Assembly (NCBI GenBank): GCA_037126765.1
Contig: JBBCBC010000019.1
Coordinates: 33,564,222 to 33,628,221 of the forward strand
Length of the DNA: 64,000 bases
Direction: 5' to 3'
Origin: Stenogyne calaminthoides
Lineage: Eukaryota > Streptophyta > Magnoliopsida > Lamiales > Lamiaceae
Below the pieces are notes generated by a model, which had not been told where the DNA came from, did no database searches, and saw only the letters and a list, made by a program, of their open reading frames with translations. The position numbers and the translations under genes are program-made. Each line of letters begins with the position of its first letter. Within the stretch, counting starts at the first letter, position 1. Below, in pieces: positions 11,340 to 23,194 of this stretch.

Positions 11340-13032
11340 TGTTGGGAAAAACCGAGGTGCCCGGATCTATTCGAGATGATTATTTAAATACATATTTAAA
11401 TTCAACAGTTAATTACTAGCATGAATTAATCCTAAATTAATTCAACATAATAATAAACAACATGCGTACACATAATTCACATAAATCCTAAACATGCGGA
11501 ACTAGGAGTTACGGAATTACTAACCTCTTGAAGAATCAAACGGATGAATCAACCCAAGAGCCTTCCCAAATATATCCCCAAAGTCCACGAACGTTATCCG
11601 GTGGGAAGATTTCAACGAACAATTTTAATGGAGAGAAAATAAAATATTTTGCTACCACCTTTGTGGATTTTTAATATTTCCAACACATGGAATTGCACTT
11701 GGGAATGAAGAGCTCATCCCCTATAAATAGGGAGGAGGGGGGGACGAAAATTAGGGTTGGAAGATAGGGAGAAAATCTTTTCTTGATCTCCAAGAAATCT
11801 TGAATATATCTCCTATATTCTTTTCTCCTTAATTAATTTTTCCATAAAAATCTCCTTCCCTCTTCTACCTATATTTTCTAAAATTACACTAATAAAGGAG
11901 TCAAGATTTGACTTCTTGAATTTATGGGATAATTATGTATTCCTACAATAATTACATCTTTCCATAAAATATCTACAAGAAAATCAAGACAATTTTTTCT
12001 TCCTTTTATAGACAAAATTTCGAAAATATCAATTGGAAATTAGGCAAGAATATTTTCTGCTCTCTCTCATTAATTGGACTTTATTTTGGGCTATTTGGGG
12101 GGCCTTTAGGAAAGTTAAGATTGGACCTCCAATGGACTATGAAGCTATAATATTTTGGGCCAAATATTATTCAAGTTCATTAATATTAATTTACTCCACT
12201 ATAAAATTAATATTGAACTATCCATTTTAACCCATATTACGATTTCACATGTAACATGGCTCTCGGTCATTATTTCCCGCGTTTAAGATTATCTTAGTCC
12301 ATTAATTAATTAAGCCACTGAACAAGCTTTATATTAATTAATATATTTGTCCTTGGAGTAAAGACAGCTCAACATTATTATCCATGCCGAAAATAAATTT
12401 CCACTCGCAAGATTTGGCATGATAAAGGATATGAGCCCACCAAGGGGACAAATCAAGCAAGACGTACTTGCACGCGATTCTCCGTATTAAATGTCAGCAA
12501 TCGTCGTGTAATTAATAATATTGCCCAAGATATAAGGTATCGAATCACATTGACTCTCTTCCCATCATAAGTCAAAGCAATAGTTATTAATTTCACACGA
12601 TCCTATTTAAGGGACGGAGATTAAGAAACAACGTACCACTGAGGTCTAATTCTTGTATATTCAGTACCGAATAATTTGTCCTCATGTAGGTCCTCATTCA
12701 GAGCACCTAAATGCACTAGTGTGATCCCATGGTCAAGACAGGCCAATCTGGTTCTCACACTTCAACCGTTCATGATGGATCGTTCATTTCCATCTGGGTT
12801 GTGAATTTGTACTTAATTACGAGGGCTGTTAATTTGATCTTCAGTGATCGGGTATCACCAAATTAACTACAACGTAATACGTACTGTCTTATTGAACGGG
12901 TTTGCAATAAACATATATAACATTCATTCATGTTTAATGCAACAGTGATTAAATATTTATTTCAGTAAATAAATAAGAAACTTCGGTTTGGTTATACAAA
13001 GTAAAAGCATACTTTTCAGTATAACCCCAACA
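11340..13032 (-). repeat. 5' LTR of the nested copia element
   Basis: Runs from TGTTGGG to CCCCAACA, 1693 bp, next to the primer binding site. It is the partner of 4215-5909. The 65-codon frame inside it at 12033-12230 is LTR sequence and not a gene. Confidence 0.92.
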
Positions 13033-14791
13033 GAAGTGAGATTACCTTAAATGAGCTAAAGGGGCTAACCTCAGTGCCAATTGTACAAGATGACAACAAA
13101 TGACACACTTACACAACCGGAACTTCGTCGTAGTGGGAGGGTTGTAAGACAACCCGAGAGATTCATGGGGGTAGGAGAGTCCTCGGACTTAGTCCCCGGT
13201 CAAGATGAATCAGACCCATGGACTTACAACGAGGCAATTCAAGACAAGGATGCGGTTTCTTGGCAAACAACAATGGAAGCCGAAATGGGTTCTATGGATC
13301 ATAACAGAGTGTGGGAGCTAGTCAAACCACTTAATGGGGTCAAACTCATTGGTTGCAAGTGGGTATACAAGAGAAAAAGAGGACCGAACGGGAAGGTGGA
13401 AACCTTCAAGGCAAGGCTTGTGGCGAAAGGTTATACTCAGAAAGAAGGGATCGACTATGAGAAAACCTTTTCACCTGTAGCAATGCTCAAGTCCATCCGA
13501 ATTCTCTTATCGATTGTTGCGCATCTCGACTTTGAAATCTGGCAAATGGATGTCAAGATGGCTTTTCTTAACGGAAGTCTTGAAGAGGAAATCTATATGC
13601 AACAACCCCAAGGCTTCATTGAAAAAGACCAAGAACACCTAGTTTGTAAGCTCAAGAAGTCCATTTACGGACTCAAACAAGCATCTAGAGCTTGGAACCA
13701 ATGTTTAGATCAAGTAATAAAGTCTTATGGGTTTGATCAAAACGAGTACGAAAGTTGTGTGTACAAGAAGCGTGTCGGAACTGCATTGGTATTCTTAGTA
13801 CTATACGTAGATGACATTCTGCTCATCGGGAATGATGTAAAGATGTTGTCAGACGTAAGGGCATGGCTTTCAAAACAGTTTGATATGAAGGATTTAGAGG
13901 GAAATCGGGCACATCCTTGGGATCAAGATCACTCGAGATCGCAAGAAAATGATGATAGGCTTATCGCAAGCTTCATATATAGACATTGTCTTAAAGCGAT
14001 TCAGCATGCAGGATTCCAAGAAAGGCTTCGTACCTTTCAGACATGGAATCCATCTATCCAAAAAAATGTGCCCTAAGACACAAAAGGAGATAGATGACAT
14101 GAAAGGCATTCCTTATGCTTCGATTGTCGGAAGCCTTTTGTATGCAATGTTGTGCACGAGACCAGATATCTGCTTTGTCGTTGGCATGGTGGCAAGATAT
14201 CAAAGTAATCCGGGAAAAGAGCATTGGACGGCAGTTAAGAACATTCTGAAGTATCTGAAAAAAAACTCGAGATAGAATGTTAGTTTATCAGTCGGATAGT
14301 CTAATCCCCATCGGTTACACGGACTCGAATTTCCAATCAGACTTAGATTCCAGAAAATCTACCTCCGGAAGTGTGTTTTGCATGGGGGAGGAGCCATGAC
14401 ATGGAGAAGCGTTAAGCAGAAATGCATCGCAGATTCTACCATGGAAGCCGAATATGTAGCTGCTTGCGAGGCAGCGAAAGAAGCAGTTTGGCTCAAGAAC
14501 TTCCTAGTGGACTTGGATGTAGTTCCGAATTTGCCCAGCACAATCACTGTTTATTGTGATAATGCCGGAGCAGTTGCAAATTCAAGAGAACCAAGAGCCC
14601 ACAAGGCCAGCAAACACATTGAAAGGAAATACCATCTTATACTAGAAATCGTTAAGAGGGGAGATATAGAGGTGGCAAAGATCGCGTCAGAAGACAACCT
14701 AGCGGATCCATTCACAAATGGTCTGCCTCAGAACACATTCGAGAGACACGTGGAAGGAATGAGTGTCAAGACCGTTGTCAATCTGCTTTGA
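13033..14791 (+). pseudogene. Reverse transcriptase and RNase H of the outer copia element
   Basis: This continues the pol interrupted at 4214. Frame 13081-14076 holds the integrase-RT linker (RRSGRVVRQPERF) and RT (GCKWVYKRKRGPNGKVETFK, VAMLKSIRILLSI, QMDVKMAFLNGSLEEEIYM, LYVDDILLIGNDV). Near 13898 an extra base (GATTTAGAGGG) shifts the frame, so the end of RT continues in 13949-14275. A second shift gives RNase H in 14378-14791 (ADSTMEAEYVAACEAAKEA, KASKHIERKYHLI, ending VVNLL and stop). The first about 50 bases include a stop (CAAATGA region near 13096). Confidence 0.9.
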
Positions 14792-14897
14792 GTATAAGTG
14801 GGAGATATTATTAGGTTCGTGTAGGTGACATTAGATGTCACGCATTAGGAACTACACGAGACATGCTGTAGTATACTTAAAAGCAGACTTTGCGTAT

Positions 14898-14908
14898 AAG
14901 TGGGAGAT
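14898..14908 (+). promoter_or_regulatory. Polypurine tract of the outer copia element
   Basis: AAGTGGGAGAT sits directly in front of TGTTGGGG of the 3' LTR and is the same as the tract in the nested element. Confidence 0.85.
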
Positions 14909-16753
14909 TGTTGGGGTTATATTGGAAAGTATGCTTTTACTTTGTATAACCAAACTGAATTTCTGTCTTATTTACTGAAATAAATTATTTATCACTGATG
15001 CTTTAAATATCATTGAATGTTACATATATTTACTGCATAATTGTTCAATAAATAGTATGTGTTACATTGTAGTTAATTTAGTGATATCAGATCACAGAAG
15101 ATTAAATTAACAGTCCCTTGTAACTAAAAGTACATCGTTCACGACCTAGATGAAAATGAATGATCCATTGTGAAAGTTTGAAGTGTAAGGCTCAGATTGG
15201 CTTGTCTTGACCAAGAGATTACACTAGTGCATGACTGATGCACTGAATAGGACCTACAGGAGGATAAATTCTTCAGCACTGAACTATGAAGAATTAGACC
15301 TCAGTGGTTCGTTATTTCTTAATCTTCGTCCCTTAAATAGGATCGTGTGTGGTTAGTAATTATTGCTTTGACTTATGACGGGTAGAGAATCAATGAGATT
15401 CAATATTTTATATCTTGGGCAATATTATTGGTCACATGTGATTGCTAAGATTTAATACGAAGAATCGTGTGCAAGTACGTTTGTTCGGTTTTCCCCCTTG
15501 GGAGGTTCATAAGATTTATCATACCAAATCTTGCAAGTGGAATTAATTTCCGGTATGGATAACAATGTTGAACTGTTCCTTGACCAAGAACAAAAAGATA
15601 TTAATTAATGGAAAGCTATTTCAGTGGCTTGAATTAATTAATGAGCTAGATAATCATAAACACGGGAAATAATAACCGAGAGCCATATTAACAGTAATAT
15701 GGGTTAAGATGGATAGTGCAATATTAATTATGTAGTGAGATTAATTAATATTTATGGAGTTGAATAATATTGTGGCATAATATTAGATATTCAAAGTCCA
15801 TTAGAAGGTCCAATCTTAATTCTCCTAAAGGCCTCTAAAGTAGCCCAAACATAAAGTCCAACAACTGAAAAAGGTGTTTAAAATAAAATAAATTTTGTTG
15901 CCTAATTTTTCCTATAAATTTCGAAAATAATAAATAATAGAGGGAGAAAGATTTTCTTTGAATTTTGTTATGGAATGAAGATAAGTATTCTTGGAATACA
16001 AGATTATCTCATTAAATTCAAGTAATCTCCCACTTGGTTATTTATTTTGAAATTTTCGAAAATTTTGAAGAAATAAGGGAAAGAAATATTTTCTTTATTT
16101 TCTTGTAAAGATATTATGGAAGATATGTATTCTTGCAATACAAGTATATCTCATAAATTTAAGAAGATCCAAATCTTGGAATCTTTATCCTTGTTTTTTC
16201 GAAAATAACCATAACAAGAGAAGGTGGGATTTTTATAAAATATTTTAATTATGGAGAAAATAATATATGAGATATATTCAATATTTCTTGGAGATCAAGA
16301 AAAGGATTTTTCCTCCCTATTCCATGATGAAAAATCGGCCACCACCTCATCTATAAATAGGGGATGATTCTTTCATCCCCAAGTGAAATTCCATGTGTTG
16401 GAAAAATTAGAAATCCACAAAGGTGGTGCAACAAATAATTTATTTTTCCTTTTGTTAATTGTTCGCGAGTTTCCTTCCACCGGATTGACGAGCAAGGACT
16501 TGGGAATACTTGGGAAGGCTTTTTGGTGTGTTCGTGCCAACGAAGTCCATTGTCATTCCAAACAGGTTAGTTCACGTAAACTTGTAGCAATTCCGCATGC
16601 GTAGGATTTATGTGAACTATTTATATGCATGATTTGTTGTTGAATTATTATTTGAATTAATATAGGATTAATTCATGCTAGTAATAATTATTATAATTAA
16701 ATTTGTATTTAAATATTCATCACGAATAGATCCGGGCAATTAATTCCCCAACA
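14909..16753 (+). repeat. 3' LTR of the outer copia element
   Basis: Begins TGTTGGGG and ends CCCCAACA, 1845 bp. A TATA-like CTATAAATAGGGG at about 16350 lies in the expected promoter area. It is clearly related to the LTRs of the nested element but differs by many substitutions and indels, so the two are separate subfamilies. The 73-codon frame at 16383-16604 is LTR sequence. Confidence 0.9.
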
Positions 16754-17240
16754 TAATCATCATTTCCCACCATTCCCATTTCAATCCCTCTCTCTCTCTC
16801 TATCGCTCTCTCTCTCTTTAATTTTTTCCACACCATCTCCATTAAACCTCTCTCTCTGTCTATCTCTCTCCAATAATACCGATTTTTATAGTTTTGCGGT
16901 GGGTTTGGATGGTGGCGACGGCGGGGTGGATTTGCGATGGAAGACGCCGTAGGGGGATGGCGGTGGGTTGAGCGGCTGCCATTTTTTAATGGAAAGACGC
17001 GACTAGGGGAGGGGGGAAGGAGGCAGATGATGAGCCCACGCACCTCTTCGGGTCGCAATTGGGCCCGATCGCAGCCATGAAGTATAGATCGGTCAAGATT
17101 TAGGGGTTTTCTGGTGGTGAATCTAGGCGGTGATGGGGGCGGCGCATGTGGATCTAGGGGTATATAAGTCGCAGTCGGGAGCGGCGCCATCGGTGGATCT
17201 GATGGGGGTGCTGCATCTGCTTTTACCAAATCAAGATCCC
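16754..17240. repeat. Flank of the copia nest with CT microsatellites
   Basis: Two CT-rich simple repeats lie at about 16788-16818 and 16847-16871, followed by a G-rich stretch to about 17230. A 169-codon minus frame (16720-17229) covers both the end of the LTR and this flank, and its sequence is low-complexity Pro/Arg/Glu. I do not regard it as a gene. Confidence 0.5.
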
Positions 17241-18385
17241 AAATTCAAACGGTATATTATACATATTTTATGAAAAAATGTAGCGTGTTTTTCATTTCAG
17301 CAGCAGATACCACTGTGATTGTGCACAATATTAATTTTACAAAAGGATTAACTCATCTTTCTTTGCTTGTTTTGCAGTAGGAAATGTGGGCAGACAACAA
17401 GGTTTGTAAAATGTAGATACACGATTCTTCAGCATTATACAAAGCTCATAATTTTTTAATCGACCAAGATTTTGATTGTTTAGTTTCAATCTGTAAGTTT
17501 TAATGGTGGAATTTCTTGATGTTCATTTTTCTTGCTCTTGCTATGTGTAAAGATTGGTTTTTTTTTTGAAAAAAGAGTTTTTGTGGGAGGTCTATCTGCT
17601 AAGATTCTTTTTTGTTGTTGTTTCTTAAAAGCCCAATTTGATTGTTTGAAGATATGGAGGATTATCAATGAGTGCAGATATGATTTTTGGGGAAGGATGA
17701 TTTGAGATTTTTTCTGGGCACATATGCAATGGAAAGATGCAAATGCTCAAGTGTATACACAGTATTTTACGCGTGTATGCAATGTAATTTACACGTATGC
17801 AATGTAATTTACGTGTAAGCAATGTTTTTTAGTGTATGCAATGTATATTAGTGTATATGAAATGTTTTCAGTGTATATGCAGTGTATTTTTAATATATGC
17901 AATTTTTTTTCTACACAATGTATTTTTATAGGTATATTCATTTTAAATTGATATTATTAAAAATAAGAAATAATTATATTTTTTTATTATTAAATTATTT
18001 TTATTAATTAATAAAATAATAAGAAGTATTTCTTGTTTCAATTAAAATGGAGAAGATATATTAAATGAGAAAACAAATAAGAGATGGGAAAAATATTATC
18101 TTAAGTGAAGGTTAACATTTTTTTAAGTCTGAATAATGAGAAGTTAGAATATTAAGAAAAAATTAATTCGTGTGTGGCCCATTACAAAATAAAATACTTT
18201 TTAAATAAATGATAAAAAAAATATGAACAAATTATCATAAGTAATAGATCTAAAAAATTTGGGGCCACCACAAAAAGGTAACAAAACAAAAAAAGATGCA
18301 CTACCTTTTTCAAGTGATGGGTCCAGTAGGAAAAAAATGGGAAGTGATGGGACATGCGGGGAAGGTGGGGAGTGCAGATGAAGAA
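17241..18385. other. AT-rich intergenic DNA with a degenerate TGTATGCAAT tandem repeat
   Basis: No gene is seen. From about 17745 to 17905 a unit of about 18-22 bp with the core GTGTATGCAATGTAATTTAC recurs seven or eight times with increasing decay. Elsewhere there are only poly-T runs and AT-rich sequence. Confidence 0.6.
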
Positions 18386-19509
18386 TGTTGGGAAATGAAT
18401 TTAATAAAGAGAATTTTGATTAGATCCCAAAACCCCTGAGTATGACATGTTCAGGATAATCTTGATAGATGAGCCAGGATTCAGTTTTAGAAGTGTTCAG
18501 GATAATATCTGCACCGTGTATAGTCGGCAGATATAGAACAGGTTAGAAACTGAAGACTCAGTATGAAACTGAGAAACTGAAGACTCAGTATGAAACTGAG
18601 AATCTGAAGGCTCAGAGAAACCTGAAGGCTCAGTATGTCTCTGAAGACAATGAGACTCAGAGAATCCTGAAGGCACAGTAATTACTGAAGGCTCAGTAAT
18701 ATACTGAGTGCTCAGTATATCCTGAATGTTCCGAGGCACTGAAGCTGAGGAATATAGCCGTTGGAATCCAGCTGACGTGGACCAACGAGAGGAAGACAAC
18801 CAGCCTGGAAAAGCTGCAGAACTTACAGAGAATAGTATGGATTTGAATGTGATTCTCTCCAACGGTAACATTCAAATCCACACTATAAAAACAAGATCTT
18901 CCATCAAATTAAGTGTGGAGATTATGCAAAAGATGTTACAAAGCCAAGAGCGTTATTGTCAAGCATTCCCACCACTAGAACACAAGTCTGTAGATATACA
19001 AATATATTCAAAGAGTGTTCTAGAACCCAACCTAAGCAACCCACGATGTATCATAAGCTTAGAGAGATTTTCCCAACCTTAGCATTGAGGCTAAACAAAT
19101 GTAAGGGAAAATCTCACCATAGTTGGAGACAACACCAAACCCAAACCCCATTCTCGTAAGAGATAACCAGTGGTGGAGTGAGGTAATTGTTAGGCAATCC
19201 CGAGTGAGGGTGATGAGTCCCGATTGGAGTGTGAACTCGTTAAACATCTAGAGACGAGCCCGAGAGGGTGATAAGTCCAGAGGCTTTGAGTTAGTAAACT
19301 ACAGAGGTAGGCAGAAAGCTCAAAGTAGAAAGGTTAGTAAACTACAGAGGTAGTCAGAAAGCCTTAAGAAGTGTTTGAAGGAATTTCCCTAGAAACAGTG
19401 AGAGTGGATGTAGGAGCTTGAGTCTCCGAACCACTATACATTGTTGTGTTGTTTACTGCTTTACGTTCTTATCTTGTCGTACGCACTCGATTATAAGCAA
19501 GACACAACA
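18386..19509 (+). repeat. Possible solo LTR with an internal CTGAAG/CTCAGTA array
   Basis: The stretch starts TGTTGGGAAATG and could end ACACAACA, a TG...CA pair. Between them lie a tandem array (18547-18719; units like CTGAAGACTCAGTATGAAA), a TATA-like TATAAAAA at about 18883, and GAG-rich non-coding sequence. This layout (repeats, then TATA, then transcribed part) resembles a retrotransposon LTR. No primer binding site or coding region adjoins it and I see no clean 5-bp target duplication (AAGAA on the left, CATGA on the right), so the ends are tentative. Confidence 0.35.
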
Positions 19510-21356
19510 CATGAGCTTAAAAAGAGAAAAATCTGGAATCACCATTCCTTCACCCCTGTTTTATATGCACCGCAACGAAATATTTTGCTTCCGCACGCGT
19601 AAAATGGGTTTTTCCACCTGGACCAACAAAGAAAAAGAAGAGGTTGGGGGTAGTTTGACCAAATTACATATCTCAAAAGGTTAAATTGTACTCTATTGCT
19701 ATTTTTTATTTCCCATTGTAGTAGATAGTCATTACCCCTACTTTTTAGATGCAAAAATTTGCATAACACTGTCTCACTGGCATGACCATTATCATCTTTC
19801 AATTTAAAGATTACCACATTGACACGTGTTTTGCAACACACTAACCTCTCAAGTATAAGAGGGTCGTTGAAGTGTCCGGTTTTAAAATCAATCCACGAGA
19901 CTAGGTGTGGAATATAACCCAATTGTTATATGTTGTCGCATGATTATAGTGTGACATGATTTGGAAATTTAAACAAGCAATATCTAACAATCGAAACAAA
20001 GATTAAACTAAAAACGAGCAAGCTAAGAGAAAGCAATTAAATAGCAAACGAGTTTTGTTCACTAGCGAGAGAAGATGTGCTCGGGTGTTTTTCTTGTGAG
20101 ATGATTGTCAAAAGATCAATTATGTTTTTTACATCTACTTCCGGTTATTCCATAAGGGCGATCACTAAATATATACCATTCTCGTACTTGGTAAGCCTAG
20201 GGTACGATATCGTTTTAATTCCTAAGATCGAGAGGCGAAACTCCCTTTGCTAACCCGAGTAATTGAACGGATATGGTCATCTAATTAGCTAACTACTCCG
20301 TTACCGTGTGTTCCCACTTGTAGACTAAGGTTGATGCTCCTATGTGCTCTTCACTACTCACCCAAGGTTTTAACTCAAGAAGATAATGTAGATTAGGGGG
20401 GTTCTAAAGTATCTACCCAACTCTCGTTGTGATAGAACTTAATCGACTCTAATTTGGGTGAATCAAACCAATACCCATATGCCTAAACCCGTCTACCCAA
20501 CTCTCGTTGAAATAAACTAGCAAAAACACACAAGCTAATAGCAAAACCACCAAAATAGAACAAGAAAATTCCCTTAATCTAAAGGATAATCATCAATAGA
20601 GATAAACATCCATAATCAAGCAATTAAACAATCATCACCACAATTTCAAACACTCAAACACTAATAACCTTAGTCCATGGTGCACAAGGCGAATCTCATG
20701 ACTAAACAACAAGAAATCAAAGAACACATATCAAAATAAACAACAAATTTGCAATTAAAAGTAAGAATCACCTCTTGAATGAAATTGTAGCACAAAAGCA
20801 TAATAAAACTAACAAATCAACCTTGAATCTTGTCTTAGCTCTTAAAAACTAAAGAAATCTAAATTAAAAAACAATATATTTATCTAATGGAGTGTTGGTG
20901 TGGGTGGAGGAAAAACAACTTTTAAAACCCTATCTCAAACCCTTCTATCCTAGAAACTCTCCTCTCTCCTCAAAAATAAAAATGCTCCCGATAGATTTCT
21001 AATTCCCCCCACCTCCTCTAACAAAATCGCTGTAAAATGAATAGCACTTCTTCTATGTTTGAGTGTTGGTCCAGCAACTAAAGTGGCCGCTATTTCCTTG
21101 AATTCGGGCTGAATAGCAGCTGGGCTTCGAATGGTGCACCTGCTTCCTTGAAATTGAGCTGCTTGGTTAGTTATATTTGGTCAAAGGTTGCGGCTGCCTT
21201 TTTTAAAACTCAAACACAGCTGCTTGCTTTGATTAATAAAGCCATCGTTTCCCAGCTTAATCAAATTCATGGATTCCTACCAAATTTAGCACGAAAATCA
21301 CATAAATACAAGCGACACCCAATCACACATTTTACCTGAAAATGATATATTTTTAA
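19510..21356. other. Unclassified repeat-like, non-coding region
   Basis: No gene is supported. A 127-codon minus frame at 19539-19922 has no motif I recognise. From about 20040 to 21000 the sequence reads like the non-coding body of an unidentified retroelement, with a local repeat TCTACCCAACTCTCGTTG at about 20412 and again at about 20490. I see no LTR pair, primer site or pol motif. Confidence 0.35.
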
Positions 21357-21592
21357 TATTCCAAGATTATTTTCACACTACCTTTTCTTTTCGTGTTTTA
21401 GCGAACGTGTTATTTATTAATATTTGAAATGATAAAGTGATTTTTAAGGAGGAACATGATAGATCTATATCTCCTCTATTATATGTCTCCTGAAAAATTA
21501 TTTTATCATTTTAAATATTAATAAAAAACTCGCTCGTTAAAATACGAGAAAACAATAAATATAAAAATAATCTTGGGACGGAGGGAACATAT
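21357..21592. mobile_element. Stowaway-like MITE (Tc1/mariner type)
   Basis: A long imperfect palindrome: TTCCAAGATTATTTT at the left is mirrored by AAAATAATCTTGGGACGGAGGGA at the right, and GTTTTAGCGAACG, TTTGAAATGATAAAGTG and CTCCTCTATT segments all have inverted partners. A CCTCCGTCCC type terminus is common in plant Stowaway MITEs. It has no coding capacity. Confidence 0.6.
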
Positions 21593-23194
21593 TCTTTATT
21601 AAAATTGTTATACTACCTCCGTCCCATATTGTTTACCCCTTCCGTCACAGCATCTCAAAATTACATCTCATGTCATTACTTTAACCTAAAAAATCATCTA
21701 CTTTAGTAATAAGATAGAAATGACTACAATACTCTAATTAAAAATTATTTTATCATCTTAAATACTACTCCCTCCGTCTCATACTTGTTTATCCCTTTGT
21801 TTTTAAGTGATAAGATCACACACAAGACTTGTTTTGAGACATTTTTATTTGAGACAATCTCACATATATATATAAGATAGTGCTTTAAATAGTTGAATCA
21901 TTATTCCCTTTAAAACATAGTTACGTTTGCATACTCTTGGATCCTAAATGAGATTTGTTTCATATACGAAATCATCACATTTAATTTTTTTGTTCAGATC
22001 TTATTGGTAAATATTTTATAATAAAACTATCAATATATCAAGAACTAATTTACAAATATCCTATGATAAATTTACAATAAAGCAAATCATCAACAGTTTA
22101 CACTCATTTGATCTTGTTCCTTGTGGATCGAAAGTGAAACTAGACTATATCCATGTGGCTCTCCTAATAATATCCATAAATGACTTGTTTTTGGTAATAA
22201 ATGAACACTGCCGTATGTAAATTCGGGTGCATGATATACATCGGTTCTCCAGTGCATTTTCCCACATGAGTCAGGATAAATATGTTTTTACAAATATCCT
22301 ATGATAAATTTACAATAAAACAATTCATCAACAGTTTCAACACTAAGTATAAAGTAACATAATTCTACATGTTGGTCTTAATGTAGTTGATTTGCACTGC
22401 CACTCAATAGTAAAAGAACAATGACTATAATTAATATACTTAAGAGTGGTCTTCATGTTATAAACTTGAATTATTTGACTCATTTCACTAATTTCCAACA
22501 CTTTTTTTTTCAAAATTTTCCAACACTATACCTTTTTTCAAAATCATTAATTTAAACATTGATGAATGGATCTATACAAATTTTTATCTACTATACCTTG
22601 AATTGGGTCAAATATCATTAATTAAAAATAAAGTTCATAGCATGAACAGATCTATACAAATTTTTATCTATACTTTGACTGGAACCTAATACTATTTAAA
22701 AATGCATACAAAATACAAATTAGTTGTACAATAAAACTAATTTATATAAGAACTCGCCAATTCTGAAGATCTATCGGAACCTGTTGTTGTAGTAATTTTT
22801 GTTGCAAACAGATTAAATTTACCATCATTTTCCAGACATGGGATAGGAGCACTTATTTGTTAAGTTGGTTATACTCAACTTTTAAAAAGTAGAAATGCTT
22901 CTAAGGTCTCAATGGTGTTCTAAAACAATCAAGAAATATTGTTCGGAGTAGAGGATCTCATTTCTCACGTGAACACGAAGTCACAAATGCACTTTTTCTG
23001 GTCACGGTTAAAAGCATATTACATATATGAATGGTCTTATTCTGGCAATGTTATGATACATCTTTAAAAATAACTAATGAAGTACATAGTAACTCCATCA
23101 TATTTACAAGGTCAAACTGCAGATCGATGTATAGATCTGCTAATTTATTATCTATTAAGCATAGCAAGACTATTTGGGGTTTCTATCCCGTGCC
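21593..23194. other. AT-rich intergenic region with MITE fragments and short duplications
   Basis: CTACCTCCGTCCCATATTG (about 21614) and CTCCCTCCGTCTCATACTTG (about 21768) are two MITE-like ends in the same orientation. A roughly 55-bp segment (TACAAATATCCTATGATAAA...) occurs at about 22051 and again at about 22289. GATCTATACAAATTTTTATC occurs at about 22569 and 22649. No gene is seen. The part next to 23195 probably includes the 3' UTR of the RNase gene. Confidence 0.45.

Larger units (their letters stand above)
4215..13032 (-). mobile_element. Nearly full-length Ty1/copia element nested in the outer copia
   Basis: This minus-strand element of 8818 bp has two LTRs of about 1.69 kb (4215-5909 and 11340-13032), polypurine tract (about 5910-5922), primer binding site (11326-11337) and gag, protease, integrase, RT and RNase H in copia order. 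It belongs to the same family as the element it entered: proteins align along their length and the LTR ends are alike. Its flanks are GAGT (4211-4214) and GAAGT (13033-13037). An original GAAGT target duplication that lost one A on the left fits the uninterrupted reading 'RKPRSEITL' of the outer element. It is dead: a 13-bp duplication, single-base indels and a nonsense codon break pol. Confidence 0.95.
577..16753 (+). mobile_element. Ty1/copia LTR retrotransposon (host of a nested insertion)
   Basis: This plus-strand copia element is split in two by a second copia element (4215-13032). Its parts in order are: truncated 5' LTR (577-749), tRNA-iMet type primer binding site (752-763), GC-rich leader (about 1050-1470), eroded gag (about 2330-2900), protease/integrase (about 2900-4210), then after the insertion reverse transcriptase and RNase H (13033-14791), polypurine tract (14898-14908) and complete 3' LTR (14909-16753). 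The order protease, integrase, RT, RNase H is diagnostic of Ty1/copia. Many stops and frameshifts make it non-autonomous now. The 3' flank begins TAATC. The matching 5' flank is lost because of the hAT insertion and the window edge. Confidence 0.9.

Noticed and set aside
16720..17229. A 169-codon minus-strand frame
   Set aside because: It crosses the end of the copia LTR into flanking microsatellite DNA and its residues are low-complexity Pro/Arg/Glu. No domain or splice support.
19539..19922. 127-codon minus frame as a gene
   Set aside because: No motif, no flanking exons, and located in repeat-like sequence.
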